Assembly: GCA_017302135.1 (NCBI GenBank)
Contig: JAFLDZ010000007.1
Location: 96,120 to 160,119, forward strand
Source of the DNA: Lysobacterales bacterium
GTDB taxonomy: Bacteria; Pseudomonadota; Gammaproteobacteria; Xanthomonadales; Xanthomonadaceae
Reading direction: 5' to 3'
DNA length: 64,000 bases
Positions 1 through 8,761 of this stretch are shown piece by piece (position 1 is the first letter of the stretch; every line of letters begins with the position of its first letter). The position numbers and the translations under genes were made by a program. The notes beneath the pieces were generated by a model, which worked only from the letters and a program-made list of their open reading frames with translations, did not search any database and was not told the origin of the DNA.

Positions 1-2045
1 GTAGCGTCGGGCGTTGCCGCAGGAGTGATCGTGGTGGCCGGCGCGGCGACAGGCGTCGAGACGATCACAGTCGATTCGCTGGCGGCGGCATGGACGGGCG
101 AAGGTTCGGCATGGGTCTGCTGCGATGAGACCTGGAACCAGTGGAACAGGCAGCGTTCCAATTCGCCGCGGGTGACCGGTTTGGCGAGATAGTCGTCCAT
201 TCCGGCATCGAGGCATTTCTGGCGGTCGCCGGCCATGGCGTTGGCGGTCATCGCCACGATCGGTAGACGGCGGCCGCCGCTGGCGGCTTCGTGTTCGCGC
301 CAGCGCCGGGTCGCGGTGTAGCCGTCCATCACCGGCATCTGGCAATCCATCAGGACGAGGTCGTAGCGCGAGGCGGACATCCGCAGCAATGCGGCTTCAC
401 CATTGGTCGCGCTGTCGCAGTGAGTGCCGAGCACGCTGAGCAGGCGCTGGCCGACCATCAGGTTGACCGGGTTGTCCTCGACCAGCAGAACCCGCATCGG
501 GCGCGTCGGTTGTGACGCTGGCGTCGCCGCATTCTCAGCCGCGCTGGGGACGTTGCCGTTACCGGTTTCCGAAGTCCCCGCGTAACTGCTGAAATCCTGC
601 GCCGTCGGATCTGCAGTGGGTTCGACCACACCGAGCAATGCGGCGCGCAAGTCCGCATCGGGGGCTTGCCGCTGCAGCAAGGTGACGACCTGCAACAACT
701 CTTCCGGCACAGGCTCGTCGCTCTGCAGGCAGATCAACCGTACCTGGCCGTAGGTGCTCTGGCGTTCGAGATTGCGCTGCAGCGCAACGGCCGTGCTGCG
801 CACGCTGGCGAGGTCGGCGATGACGGTGGTGTAGGCCCAGGTGGGGCCTTGGCTCACGGCCGAGCGGATGCGTTCCAGTGCTTCCTGTGTGGTTTCGACG
901 CTGGTGATGCGCAGGCCCCAGTTCGGCAACAACATGCTCAGGCGCAGGCGCAGGCGCTGATCACCGGTCAACAGCAACACCCGTCCGCTGGAGGGCTCGG
1001 CCTGTTTGGCGGGAGTGATATCGCCCTGGACCTTCAACAGCGGCACCTCGAACCAGAACATCGCGCCTTGGCCGGCGTCGGATTCCACGCCGATGCGGCC
1101 GCCCATCAGGTCGATGATGCGTTTGGAGATCGCCAGTCCCAGACCGGTGCCGCCGTAGAGCCGGGTGGTGGAGGCATCGGCCTGACTGAAGGCCTGGAAC
1201 AGGCGGTCCTGTGCCGCCTGCGCAATGCCGATACCGGTGTCGCGCACTTCGAACCGCAGCTGGTGCTGCGCACTGGTGTCGCCGATCTTGCGGACGTTGA
1301 CGGAGATGCTGCCGCGCTCGGTGAACTTCACCGCATTGCTGATCAGATTGGACAGCACCTGGCGCAGCCGAACCGGGTCGCCGCGTACCGGCAGCCTCAC
1401 CGACGGATCGATCTGCAGACTCAGGCGCAGACCTTTGCTCTGGGCCGGGCGCTCCATCAGCTGGATCACCGATTCCAGCGTTTCGCGCAGGTTGAAGGTG
1501 GTCGATTCGAGCTGCAGTTTCGAGGCTTCGAGCTTCGAGTAATCGAGGATGTCGTCGACGATCCGCAGCATCTGCTGCGACGACAGGAAGGCGGTATGCA
1601 CCATCTCGGCCTGATCGGCCGGCAGTTTGTTGTGCATCAGCAGGTCGAGCATCGGCACGATGCCGTTGAGCGGCGTGCGGATCTCGTGACTCATGGTGGC
1701 CAAGAATTCGCCTTTGGCCATGACTGCCGATTCGGCGTCCTGTTTGGCCTGCCGGAGTTGCTGCTCCAACTGGTTGCGACGCTGCAGTTCGCGCTGCAGT
1801 TCGCTGCGTTCGGCGTCGCTGCGCGCGGCGATCTCGGCCGCTTCGCCCATATGCTGCTCGTAATGGCGCGAGGCGTAAGCGAGGAAACCGACGATCGCGG
1901 CGGTGATCGCGGCCAGACTCAGAGCGACGATCCGCCAAGGGCCCGATCCGATGGTGACATCGAGCACCAAGGCCAAGGTGGCGCCGATCGCGAAAGCCAG
2001 CGCCAGCCAGCGGAAGGTCAGCAGCGATGGCTTCGGATCGTTCAA
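1..2045 (-). CDS. Hybrid sensor histidine kinase/response regulator (3' end cut by window edge)
   Basis: Inner-membrane hybrid histidine kinase with at least 681 residues inside the window; the C-terminus lies beyond base 1. Reading leftwards: two hydrophobic helices (about residues 10-55), a coiled linker, a HisKA box MSHEIRTPLNG with the phospho-accepting His near residue 120, HATPase motifs (SNAVKF, DTGIGI, GGTGLGLAISK), a degenerate receiver-like stretch, and a genuine receiver whose phospho-Asp is in LMDCQMPVMDG near residue 567 with TANAM and the conserved Lys (YLAKPV) after it. No ATG exists downstream of the in-frame stop, so a TTG start at 2045 preceded by CAGG is proposed. It lies 159 bases downstream of a same-strand REC-GGDEF-EAL protein, a likely partner. 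The layout resembles RpfC, but an rpfF/rpfG context is absent. An HPt domain may follow outside the window. Confidence 0.85.
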   Translation of the reverse strand, partial: MNDPKPSLLTFRWLALAFAIGATLALVLDVTIGSGPWRIVALSLAAITAAIVGFLAYASRHYEQHMGEAAEIAARSDAERSELQRELQRRNQLEQQLRQAKQDAESAVMAKGEFLATMSHEIRTPLNGIVPMLDLLMHNKLPADQAEMVHTAFLSSQQMLRIVDDILDYSKLEASKLQLESTTFNLRETLESVIQLMERPAQSKGLRLSLQIDPSVRLPVRGDPVRLRQVLSNLISNAVKFTERGSISVNVRKIGDTSAQHQLRFEVRDTGIGIAQAAQDRLFQAFSQADASTTRLYGGTGLGLAISKRIIDLMGGRIGVESDAGQGAMFWFEVPLLKVQGDITPAKQAEPSSGRVLLLTGDQRLRLRLSMLLPNWGLRITSVETTQEALERIRSAVSQGPTWAYTTVIADLASVRSTAVALQRNLERQSTYGQVRLICLQSDEPVPEELLQVVTLLQRQAPDADLRAALLGVVEPTADPTAQDFSSYAGTSETGNGNVPSAAENAATPASQPTRPMRVLLVEDNPVNLMVGQRLLSVLGTHCDSATNGEAALLRMSASRYDLVLMDCQMPVMDGYTATRRWREHEAASGGRRLPIVAMTANAMAGDRQKCLDAGMDDYLAKPVTRGELERCLFHWFQVSSQQTHAEPSPVHAAASESTVIVSTPVAAPATTITPAATPDA

Positions 2046-2204
2046 ATCGATATACCTGGGTTGGGAACGGTGACCTTCATCCAGTCCGCTCTGGACCGCA
2101 GCGCGCCTGGCCGGCCGTGGACCGAATCCCGATCATGCCGCACCGGGCGCCAGCTTGACCAGCGTGTCGACCTGCCGGCAGCGACGCGCGCTGCCGACGG
2201 CCTG

Positions 2205-4076
2205 TCAGAGCAGCGAATGCTGGAAGTCGAAATCCATCGCGTCGGCGGCGCGCTGGACCAGATCGCCCTGGATGAAATCGATTCCGCTGAGCCACAGCGT
2301 CGCTGCGGTCTGCGGATCCTCGACATGCTGGCCGATGACCTGCAGGCCGAGCAGATGCGCACGCTCGATCGCCAGCCGCATCTCGTCCTGGATCGCCTGC
2401 TGGTCGATCTTGTTGGTGTAATGCGGAGACAGGCGGACATAGCTCAGCGGAAGCTGCGACAAGAGTGCGTCGGCCTCGGCATTGGTCTGGTACTGGCCCA
2501 GACACAGGCGGACACCGGCGCTCACCATCCGCTGGCAGAATTCGCGCAGCAGCACCGAATGCACCAGCGCGTCGGCCAACCGTACATCGACCACCAACTG
2601 CTTGCCCTCGATGCCCAGATCGGCAAGCGAGGTCAACAGCCACTGCGCATAGCCGTCCTGGCCCAGGCTCCGCGCCGCCTGCGGTACGAACAGCCGCGCG
2701 GACTTGGTCCCGCGTTGTTCACCCAGGATCGCGATGGCCCGGGTCATGACCCGGCGGTCGATTTCATGCACCAGCCCGGCGCGTTCCGCCAGCGGTACGA
2801 TTTCAGCGGCGGTATGCAACTGTCCACTGCCGTCGCGCAGCCGGACCAGGGTCTGGTATTGGACATGATCGCCGCCGACCACCGAAACGATCGGTTGGAA
2901 CGCCAGCTCGAGACGTTCGTTCTTCAATGCATCCTGCAGTTGGGCGAGCAGCTTCGCGGCTTGTTCCGAGACCGCATCGGACTGTGGCCGGTAGGCGGCG
3001 ATCGCGTTCGGCTCGTTGCGCGCCAGCCGCAGCGCTTCCTCGGCGGCCCCGAGCGCGGTGCCCGCATCCTTGAAGCCCAGCGCCAGATCGACGTAACCCA
3101 CGCAGGCGCGCAGGCGGATGTTGTCGCCGTTGATCGCAAGATTCTGGCCGACGAAAACATCGCGCAACTGCCGCGCCCAGACCGCATGGCGATCGGGCGG
3201 CAGGCCCGGCCAATACACCACGAAGGTGTTGTCGTTGAGCCGCGAGGCCGGGTGTTCGCCGGCGACCGTTGCGATGAGCCGCCCGGCGTCGGTGAGGATC
3301 GCGTCGAGCGCGGCATAGCCATAGTGCTCGCGCAGTGCGGACGTGCCCTCGATCACCACGAAATGCACCGCACCGATGGTCTGCTGCGGGAACGCCAGCG
3401 CCAACTGCTGCAGCATGTAGGTGCGGGTGAGCAGGCCAGTGGCCGGGTGTCGGCGGACTTCCTGCTCGCGCTGCAGCTTGAGCGCGCGGGCCCGGCGCAC
3501 GCGGTTCTCCACCGCGGCGATCAGATGCCGCGGACGGACCGGTTTGCTGAGGTAATCGTCGGCGCCGCTGTCGAGCACTTCGAGATGGCTTTCGGGGTTG
3601 GTGTCGCCGGTCAGGAACACCACCGGCATGTGCGCGTACGCAGGGTTGCTGCGGATCAGCGCGGTCAGCTCGATGCCGCTCATGCCGGGCATATGCAGAT
3701 CCATCAGCACCAGATCGGGATGGAAGCGATCCAGGGTGGCCATGGTTTCGCTGGCCACCTGAACGACTTCCGCGTCCATGCCAGACCCTTTGAGCACGCC
3801 CTGCGCGAACATCGCCTGGCTGCGGTCGTCTTCGACGATGAGGATGCGGTAGGCGGGTTCCCCCTGTTCGACCGGTACCACCTGCGGCGTGGCTTCGACC
3901 CCAGCGGGTTCCGCCGCCATGGGATCGACGAGTTGAGGCATGGCCGGTGGCGGTGCGTCTTCGCACCAGCGGCGCCAGTAGCCGGCTGGCGGAGATTCTG
4001 CGCGCAACTGCGCGCCGGGGCCGCTGGTTCGGCCGCCGAATGCGGAGGCACTGCGCTCGTGAGGAACAAAAGACAT
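2205..4076 (-). CDS. Response regulator with degenerate GGDEF and EAL domains
   Basis: 623-residue cytoplasmic regulator: an N-terminal extension of about 70 residues, a receiver with phospho-Asp about residue 126 (LVLMDLHMPGMSG) and Lys in YLSKPVRP, a GGDEF-like domain and an EAL-like domain. Both output domains have lost their signatures: the GGDEF position reads SRLNDNTF, the EAL motif reads YQTLVRL, and the DDFG and KID-type metal-binding motifs are not recognisable. It is therefore predicted to sense or bind rather than make or cleave c-di-GMP, as known for FimX-type proteins; no PAS domain is visible, so it is not assigned to FimX. The ATG at 4076 is chosen over an upstream in-frame start because GGGAG lies 6 bases before it. 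The neighbouring hybrid kinase is the obvious candidate phosphodonor. Confidence 0.85.
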   Translation of the reverse strand: MSFVPHERSASAFGGRTSGPGAQLRAESPPAGYWRRWCEDAPPPAMPQLVDPMAAEPAGVEATPQVVPVEQGEPAYRILIVEDDRSQAMFAQGVLKGSGMDAEVVQVASETMATLDRFHPDLVLMDLHMPGMSGIELTALIRSNPAYAHMPVVFLTGDTNPESHLEVLDSGADDYLSKPVRPRHLIAAVENRVRRARALKLQREQEVRRHPATGLLTRTYMLQQLALAFPQQTIGAVHFVVIEGTSALREHYGYAALDAILTDAGRLIATVAGEHPASRLNDNTFVVYWPGLPPDRHAVWARQLRDVFVGQNLAINGDNIRLRACVGYVDLALGFKDAGTALGAAEEALRLARNEPNAIAAYRPQSDAVSEQAAKLLAQLQDALKNERLELAFQPIVSVVGGDHVQYQTLVRLRDGSGQLHTAAEIVPLAERAGLVHEIDRRVMTRAIAILGEQRGTKSARLFVPQAARSLGQDGYAQWLLTSLADLGIEGKQLVVDVRLADALVHSVLLREFCQRMVSAGVRLCLGQYQTNAEADALLSQLPLSYVRLSPHYTNKIDQQAIQDEMRLAIERAHLLGLQVIGQHVEDPQTAATLWLSGIDFIQGDLVQRAADAMDFDFQHSLL

Positions 4077-4177
4077 CGAAGCTCCCTGCTTGAACACGCA
4101 TTATGCGTGTTCACTCCATGTTGGGAAGCCTGCGAGGCACCGCCGCCGGCGAAGCGGTCGGCGATGCCGCCGAACGG

Positions 4178-4768
4178 TCATTCGGTCGAGAGGATCCGCG
4201 AGACCCCGCGATACAGCTTGCGCCACAGCCACCAGACAACGAGGGCGATGGTCAGGCCGGTGCCGACCGCGACCGTGAGTGCGATCCAGGGATGCGACCA
4301 CACCAGCGCCAGCCCGCCGATCACCGCAGTGTCCTCGGCGATCGAAGCGGTCCAGTTGCTGATCGGCTCCGGCGACGTATTGAGCAGCGCCCGTGTGCCG
4401 GACTTCAGCACGTGGCTGGTCAGCGCCGCGCCTGCGCCCGCCGCCATCATCCCGGCGCCTAGATCGCCATCCGGCGACATCGCCGCTGCGGCGAGAAAGG
4501 CGCCGGCCGGCACCCGCAGAAGGGTCTGCAGCAGGTCCCAGCCCGAATCCACGCCTGGAATCTTGTCGGCGAAGAACTCCGCCAGTGCCAACGCGCCGGA
4601 GACGCCCAGGACCCACGGCGAGGTGGTGGCTTCCAGGGCGGGCGGCAGATCCAGCCAGCCGAAAAAGCCGGCGATACCCACACCGAACACCGTGAGATAG
4701 GCGCGGACACCGGCCAGCCAGGCCAGCATGATGCCGATGGCGAATACGTGAGCTTCGGAAATGACCAT
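4178..4768 (-). CDS. DUF4126 family membrane protein
   Basis: 196-residue polytopic inner-membrane protein of the DUF4126 type, with about five hydrophobic helices and glycine/alanine-rich loops (for example GIGIMLAWLAGVRAYLTVFG near the N-terminus and WIALTVAVGTG near the C-terminus). The family has no established biochemical role. The ATG at 4768 is preferred over a longer reading because GGGGGA precedes it by about 6 bases. It ends about 100 bases before the REC-GGDEF-EAL gene on the same strand and diverges from the DUF6776 gene at 4903, so the roughly 130 bases in between should hold both promoters. Confidence 0.8.
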   Translation of the reverse strand: MVISEAHVFAIGIMLAWLAGVRAYLTVFGVGIAGFFGWLDLPPALEATTSPWVLGVSGALALAEFFADKIPGVDSGWDLLQTLLRVPAGAFLAAAAMSPDGDLGAGMMAAGAGAALTSHVLKSGTRALLNTSPEPISNWTASIAEDTAVIGGLALVWSHPWIALTVAVGTGLTIALVVWWLWRKLYRGVSRILSTE

Positions 4769-4902
4769 CTGTTTCCCCCAACAACGCGCCCGATGGCATG
4801 ACAGTCGGAGCGCGAGCCACGGCCAAGCGGGCCGCACGGGGGGACAGTATCAGAAGCCTTGCTTGACGAAGCCTTAAGGTCGTCGCGTTAGGATGGCGCC
4901 CC

Positions 4903-6111
4903 ATGAACGACACGCCCGACGACACCCTGCCCGAACGCCGACGCAGCGCGCCCCGCAAGGCGGCGAAGAGGTCGGTCGTGGTCAACGAGCCTGCGGTCCA
5001 GGCCATCCTCGACCAGGCGCTCCACCCCGAAACGAGGGTGGAAGCGGACACCGCGCCGGAGTCGCGAACGACGGCAAAGCGTCGCCCCCCGCGCAAGCGT
5101 GGAAAAAAAGCGAAGCCGCAACCGGTGGTCGAGGCCGCTGTTGCTGCTGCGGAAGCCGTACCAGAGCCGATACAGGCACCAGAGCCAGTACCAGAATCCC
5201 CACCTGTTGACGAAGACATCGCCATCGCCGCGGCCGTTGAAACGCCTGCGGAACCAGCATGCGGAGAAGACGATGCGGAGGCTGGACCGATCGCATCGGA
5301 GGATGTCGACGGACACGATGACCGGGCCTTTGACGATCCGCCGCCCGCCGACCACGCTCCAAAGGAGCATGCACCGACGGACCATGCACCAACGGAGCAT
5401 GTGCCTCCCGACGACGATCACCCGCCGATGTCGGAAACCGACCCGGAGCCCACCCATCATCACTGGGTTTACCTCGGGCTCGCGGTGTTCCTGCTCGCGC
5501 TGGCCTTCGGCCTGTGGGGCGTGTGGACGATCTGGTTGGCTGGCGGCGACCCCTTGAACCAGAGCGCGACCGCCCTGCGCGCGAGCAGCGACAAGCTGCG
5601 TCAGGAAGTGTCGACGCTGCGCCGTTCCGATCAGATCAGCCGCGAGGCCAACCGGGACCTGGAGCGTGCGCTTGCCGAGCGCGACGAGGAAATCGCCGGT
5701 CTGCGCGCCGATATCGCCTTTTATGAACGTTTCGTCGGCGCCACCGGCCAGCGTCGCGGCCTCAGCGTCCACGATCTCGAAATGCAGTTGCAGAGCGGCG
5801 ATGCGTGGCACTTCGTCGCAACCCTTACCCAGAACCTCAATCGTGGCGCGGTCAACACCGGACGGGTGACGCTGTCGATCGAAGGCACCCGCAACGACCG
5901 CCTCGAAAAGCTGTCGTGGTCGAGCCTGCGCAAGCAGGCCAACGCGCCCGGAACGGGCTATTCCTTCAAGTATTTCCAGCAGGTGGAAGGCGAAGTCATG
6001 CTGCCGAAGGATTTCAAGCCGCTGCGGGTGACGGTGCGGCTGGTGCCGGCGGGCGGCAGCGCGGTGGAACAATCCTTCCCATGGCCCGAAACCGTGCGTG
6101 GCGGCGGCTGA
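4903..6111 (+). CDS. DUF6776-like single-pass membrane protein with long acidic/proline-rich N-terminus
   Basis: 402 residues. Residues 1-185 are low-complexity: a basic patch (RRSAPRKAAKRS, RRPPRKRGKK), then Pro/Glu/Ala-rich sequence ending in His/Asp-rich short repeats (HAPKEHAPTDHAPTEH). One transmembrane helix follows (WVYLGLAVFLLALAFGLW, about 188-205), then a coiled coil (about 220-265, ending ERDEEIAGLRADIAFYERFV) and a C-terminal beta-rich domain. The coiled coil plus C-terminal domain matches the DUF6776 family. The topology suggests a cytoplasmic N-terminus and a periplasmic coiled coil. The N-terminal repeat tract is unusual in length. It starts a co-directional run with erpA, nudC and ampE. 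Confidence 0.75.
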   Translation: MNDTPDDTLPERRRSAPRKAAKRSVVVNEPAVQAILDQALHPETRVEADTAPESRTTAKRRPPRKRGKKAKPQPVVEAAVAAAEAVPEPIQAPEPVPESPPVDEDIAIAAAVETPAEPACGEDDAEAGPIASEDVDGHDDRAFDDPPPADHAPKEHAPTDHAPTEHVPPDDDHPPMSETDPEPTHHHWVYLGLAVFLLALAFGLWGVWTIWLAGGDPLNQSATALRASSDKLRQEVSTLRRSDQISREANRDLERALAERDEEIAGLRADIAFYERFVGATGQRRGLSVHDLEMQLQSGDAWHFVATLTQNLNRGAVNTGRVTLSIEGTRNDRLEKLSWSSLRKQANAPGTGYSFKYFQQVEGEVMLPKDFKPLRVTVRLVPAGGSAVEQSFPWPETVRGGG

Positions 6112-6192
6112 GCCGCCGGTCGCCGCGTCTGTGGGCATCCGCTCTCGTCTCTTCTCCTTGAACCCCGGGTCGCATCCCCCCATTCTGTCGTC

Positions 6193-6570
6193 ATGGACAC
6201 CCACACTTCAGCCCCCGACTCGCCTGCGGGCGATTCCCCGGCGCATCTGCTCGACTTCACCCCCGCCGCCGCCGCCAAGGTGCGCGAACTGATCCGCGAA
6301 GAAGGCAATCCCGCGCTCAAGCTGCGGGTCTACATCCAGGGCGGCGGCTGCTCCGGATTCCAGTACGGGTTCGAATTCGACGAACAGCAGAACGAGGACG
6401 ACTTCGCGGTCGCCACCGACGAGGTGACGCTGCTGGTCGACCCGCTGAGCCTGCAGTATCTGGTCGGTGCCCAGGTCGATTACACCGAGAGCCTGCACGG
6501 CGCGCAGTTCGTGATCCGCAACCCGAATGCGAAAACCACCTGCGGCTGCGGCAGCAGTTTCAGCGCCTGA
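6193..6570 (+). CDS. erpA: Iron-sulfur cluster insertion protein ErpA
   Basis: 125-residue A-type Fe-S carrier that hands [2Fe-2S]/[4Fe-4S] clusters to apo-proteins. The three conserved cysteines of the HesB/IscA fold are present: [11 protein letters not shown] in the middle and CGCGSSF at the C-terminus. The acidic loop [10 protein letters not shown] is typical of ErpA rather than IscA. The N-terminal 20 residues ([15 protein letters not shown]) are a short hydrophilic tail seen in xanthomonad homologues. It ends 8 bases before nudC and is probably cotranscribed with it. Confidence 0.93.
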   Translation: MDTHTSAPDSPAGDSPAHLLDFTPAAAAKVRELIREEGNPALKLRVYIQGGGCSGFQYGFEFDEQQNEDDFAVATDEVTLLVDPLSLQYLVGAQVDYTESLHGAQFVIRNPNAKTTCGCGSSFSA

Positions 6571-6578
6571 TCCGGACG

Positions 6579-7526
6579 ATGCCGGGCGATCAACCACTAC
6601 AGTCACGTTTCGCGTTCGTCGAGGGCGCGCTCGATCGCGCCGATGCGCTGCGCGACAACCCGGATGCGCTGCATGCCTACTGGCCGAACGCTCAGGTGTT
6701 GCTGGTCGACGGCGATGGCAAGACCCGGGTCGATGCGCAGGGTCGTCTCTTCACGTCGCGCGGCAGCGAGGTCGCGGCTGAGCACGGGCATGCGATCTTC
6801 CTCGGCATGCGCGGCGATGAGGCGTGGTTCGCGCAGACCGAGGCCGGTGTCGATGCCATGGCCGCCGCGCCCGCGTCCTTCGAGTCGACAGGCACGGCCG
6901 GCGATCGCGTCGATCTGCGCACCGCTGCGGCGACATGGTCGCCGTTCGAAGCGACCGTGTTCGCACAGGCGCGTGCGGTGCTCCACTGGCAGCAGCGCCA
7001 CCGGTTCTGCGGCGCCTGCGGCGGCGCGCTCGCATTCCAGCGTGGCGGTTGGCAGGGCCGGTGCGCGCAGTGCGGGCTCGAACACTATCCTCGAACCGAT
7101 CCAGCGGTGATCGTCGCGGTCACCGACGGCGAACGTCTGCTGCTCGGCCGTCAGGCGAATTGGCCCCCGCGCCGTTATTCCACGCTGGCCGGTTTCGTCG
7201 AGCCCGGCGAAACGCTCGAACAGACCGTCGCGCGCGAAGTGATGGAGGAATCCGCCGTGCGCGTGCGCAGCAGCCGTTACCTCGCCTCGCAGCCATGGCC
7301 GTTTCCCTCGTCGCTGATGCTCGGATTCATCGCCGACGCCGAACCCGACCCGCCGCAGGCCAACGAAGAGCTCGAAGATGCGCGCTGGTTCACCCACGAC
7401 GAGGTCGGTGCGGCGCTGCGTGGCGAAACCGTCGAGTCCGGGCTGCTGCTGTCGCCATCCATGTCGATCTCGCGCTGGCTGATCGAATGCTGGCATGCCG
7501 GCATCGACACCGGCCGCGTGGAATAG
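6579..7526 (+). CDS. nudC: NAD(+)/NADH diphosphatase NudC
   Basis: 315-residue Nudix hydrolase that cleaves NAD(H) to NMN(H) and AMP and can remove NAD caps from RNA. A zinc ribbon is formed by FCGACGG and CAQCG. The Nudix box begins GFVEPGETLEQTVAREVMEE, with the family's conserved REVMEE acidic helix. The NudC-specific SQPWPFPSSLM motif sits about 17 residues after the box. Length and domain order (N-terminal variable domain, zinc ribbon, Nudix) are normal. It follows erpA by 8 bases and precedes ampE by 9. Confidence 0.95.
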   Translation: MPGDQPLQSRFAFVEGALDRADALRDNPDALHAYWPNAQVLLVDGDGKTRVDAQGRLFTSRGSEVAAEHGHAIFLGMRGDEAWFAQTEAGVDAMAAAPASFESTGTAGDRVDLRTAAATWSPFEATVFAQARAVLHWQQRHRFCGACGGALAFQRGGWQGRCAQCGLEHYPRTDPAVIVAVTDGERLLLGRQANWPPRRYSTLAGFVEPGETLEQTVAREVMEESAVRVRSSRYLASQPWPFPSSLMLGFIADAEPDPPQANEELEDARWFTHDEVGAALRGETVESGLLLSPSMSISRWLIECWHAGIDTGRVE

Positions 7527-7535
7527 ACTGCGGCC

Positions 7536-8483
7536 ATGTCAGCGACTCTGATCGCCGTGATCTTCGCGCTTGCGCTCGGCCATCTCGCGCCGGGTCTGGC
7601 GGCCTCGGTGCGTCAATACGACTGGTTCGGCGTGTGGCTGCGTTGGCTCAATGCGCGCGGCGGCGATCATGTCGGCGATGTCGATGCACACGCGGGATTC
7701 TGGCGCGGCCGTTACGGCATCGCGCTGGCGTTGGTGCCGCCGGTGCTCCTGGTCGGCCTGTTCCAGTTCGCGCTGCATTCGCCACTGGCCGGTGTGGTTG
7801 GCCTGCTGTTCGGCGTCGCGGTGCTGTTCCACGTCTGGGGGCCGCGCGATCTCGATGCGGATGTCGCCGCCGTGCTCGATGCGGAGGACCCGGTCGCGCG
7901 CCGCGCTGCAGCGATCCGGTTGGGGGCGGCGCACTCCGGTGCGAATCCCGACAGCGGCCTCGGCGAATCCGCAGCGATGGTCGAAGGCGTATTCGCCAGC
8001 GCACTGCGTCGCTGGTTCGGCGTGCTGTTCTGGTTTCTGCTGCTCGGCGCGGTCGGTGCGATGCTGTACCGTCTTGCCGCGCTCGCGGCCGAAGGCGAAT
8101 TCGCGGATGCCCTGCCTGCCTCCACTCGTGAAGGCGCGCGCCGTTTCTTCGCACTGCTCAATTGGCCGGTCGCGCAGGCGATGACGCTCTCGCTCGCGCT
8201 GGTCGGGAATTTCGACACCGTTCTGGGCGTCTGGCGCGATGCCAACGGTGCTTCGCTGCGCTTGGATCACGCCCATCTCGGCGCCGCCGCCCGCGCCAGC
8301 GTGCGCTGCGAGATCGCCGAGGAAACGCAGGAATTCATCGAAGAAGGCGCCACCCCCGGCAATGCCTGGGTGCAACTCGGCGATGCCCCGGAACTGCGCG
8401 ACGCGATGAGCCTGGTGTGGCGCATCCTGCTGCTGTGGCTCGCGATCCTCGCCCTGTTCGTCGTAGCGGGTTGGGTGAGCTGA
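7536..8483 (+). CDS. ampE: AmpE-like regulatory membrane protein
   Basis: 315 residues, polytopic inner-membrane protein with helices near the N-terminus (TLIAVIFALALGHLAPGLA), around 70-100, around 160-190 and at the C-terminus (LLWLAILALFVVAGW). It matches the AmpE/CobD-related family, in which AmpE is associated with beta-lactamase induction in enterobacteria. The usual neighbour ampD is not here; the gene follows nudC by 9 bases instead. Its TGA stop overlaps the first arm of the hairpin repeat array at 8482. Confidence 0.82.
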   Translation: MSATLIAVIFALALGHLAPGLAASVRQYDWFGVWLRWLNARGGDHVGDVDAHAGFWRGRYGIALALVPPVLLVGLFQFALHSPLAGVVGLLFGVAVLFHVWGPRDLDADVAAVLDAEDPVARRAAAIRLGAAHSGANPDSGLGESAAMVEGVFASALRRWFGVLFWFLLLGAVGAMLYRLAALAAEGEFADALPASTREGARRFFALLNWPVAQAMTLSLALVGNFDTVLGVWRDANGASLRLDHAHLGAAARASVRCEIAEETQEFIEEGATPGNAWVQLGDAPELRDAMSLVWRILLLWLAILALFVVAGWVS

Positions 8484-8727
8484 GGCCGCTTGCGCGGCAC
8501 TGCCGCGCGGCCTCGGGGAACGCCCGGCGCGCTGCGCCGGGCCGGATGAGCTGACGCGGCTTGCGCGGCACTGCCGCGCGTGTCAGCGAACGCCCGCACA
8601 TGGATGTGCGGGCAGGACGATCCGAAGCCTGTGTTGCATCGCCATGGATGGCAGCGGCGATATCGAGTTTAGCGGCCGCTTGCGCGGCATTGCCGCGCTT
8701 TGTCGGGGGCCTTGATGCCTGGATCAA
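8477..8727. repeat. Three-unit array of double hairpins with covarying arms
   Basis: Between the convergent ampE and metF are three related units, starting near 8477, 8545 and 8663. Each has a constant hairpin core (TTGCGCGGCAYTGCCGCGC) followed by a second stem whose sequence differs but whose pairing is kept: CCCGGCGC/GCGCCGGG (8522-8540), CCCGCACA/TGTGCGGG (8592-8611) and CTTGAT/ATCAAG (about 8711-8728). The outer arms of the first hairpin also change in a paired way (GAGGCCGC/GCGGCCTC in unit 1, TGACGCG/CGCGTGTCA in unit 2). It could serve as a bidirectional terminator or mRNA-end structure for both genes. Confidence 0.8.
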
Positions 8728-8754
8728 GAGCTCGGGGCTGAAGCCCCTCCTACG
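8728..8754. repeat. REP-like hairpin element
   Basis: A 27-base element with core GGGGCTGAAGCCCC followed by TCCTACG. An identical 27-base copy lies inside the E2 gene at 44037-44063, and a diverged reverse copy (AGGGGCTTCAGCCGC) lies at 41603-41626. Elements of this form are scattered through Pseudomonas and xanthomonad genomes. Confidence 0.85.
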
Positions 8755-8761
8755 ACAGCGA

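Noticed and set aside
1..4076. Kinase/regulator pair as the RpfC/RpfG quorum-sensing system
   Set aside because: The regulator carries degenerate GGDEF-EAL rather than an HD-GYP domain, and no rpfF lies nearby.
666..4700. A 1344-codon open frame on the plus strand
   Set aside because: It is antisense to the hybrid kinase, the REC-GGDEF-EAL gene and the DUF4126 gene, all of which have clear motifs; its sequence is Arg/Gln/Ala/His-rich as expected for a high-GC mirror frame.
8477..8727. CRISPR array
   Set aside because: Only three units, each a self-complementary double hairpin, with no regular spacers and no cas genes.
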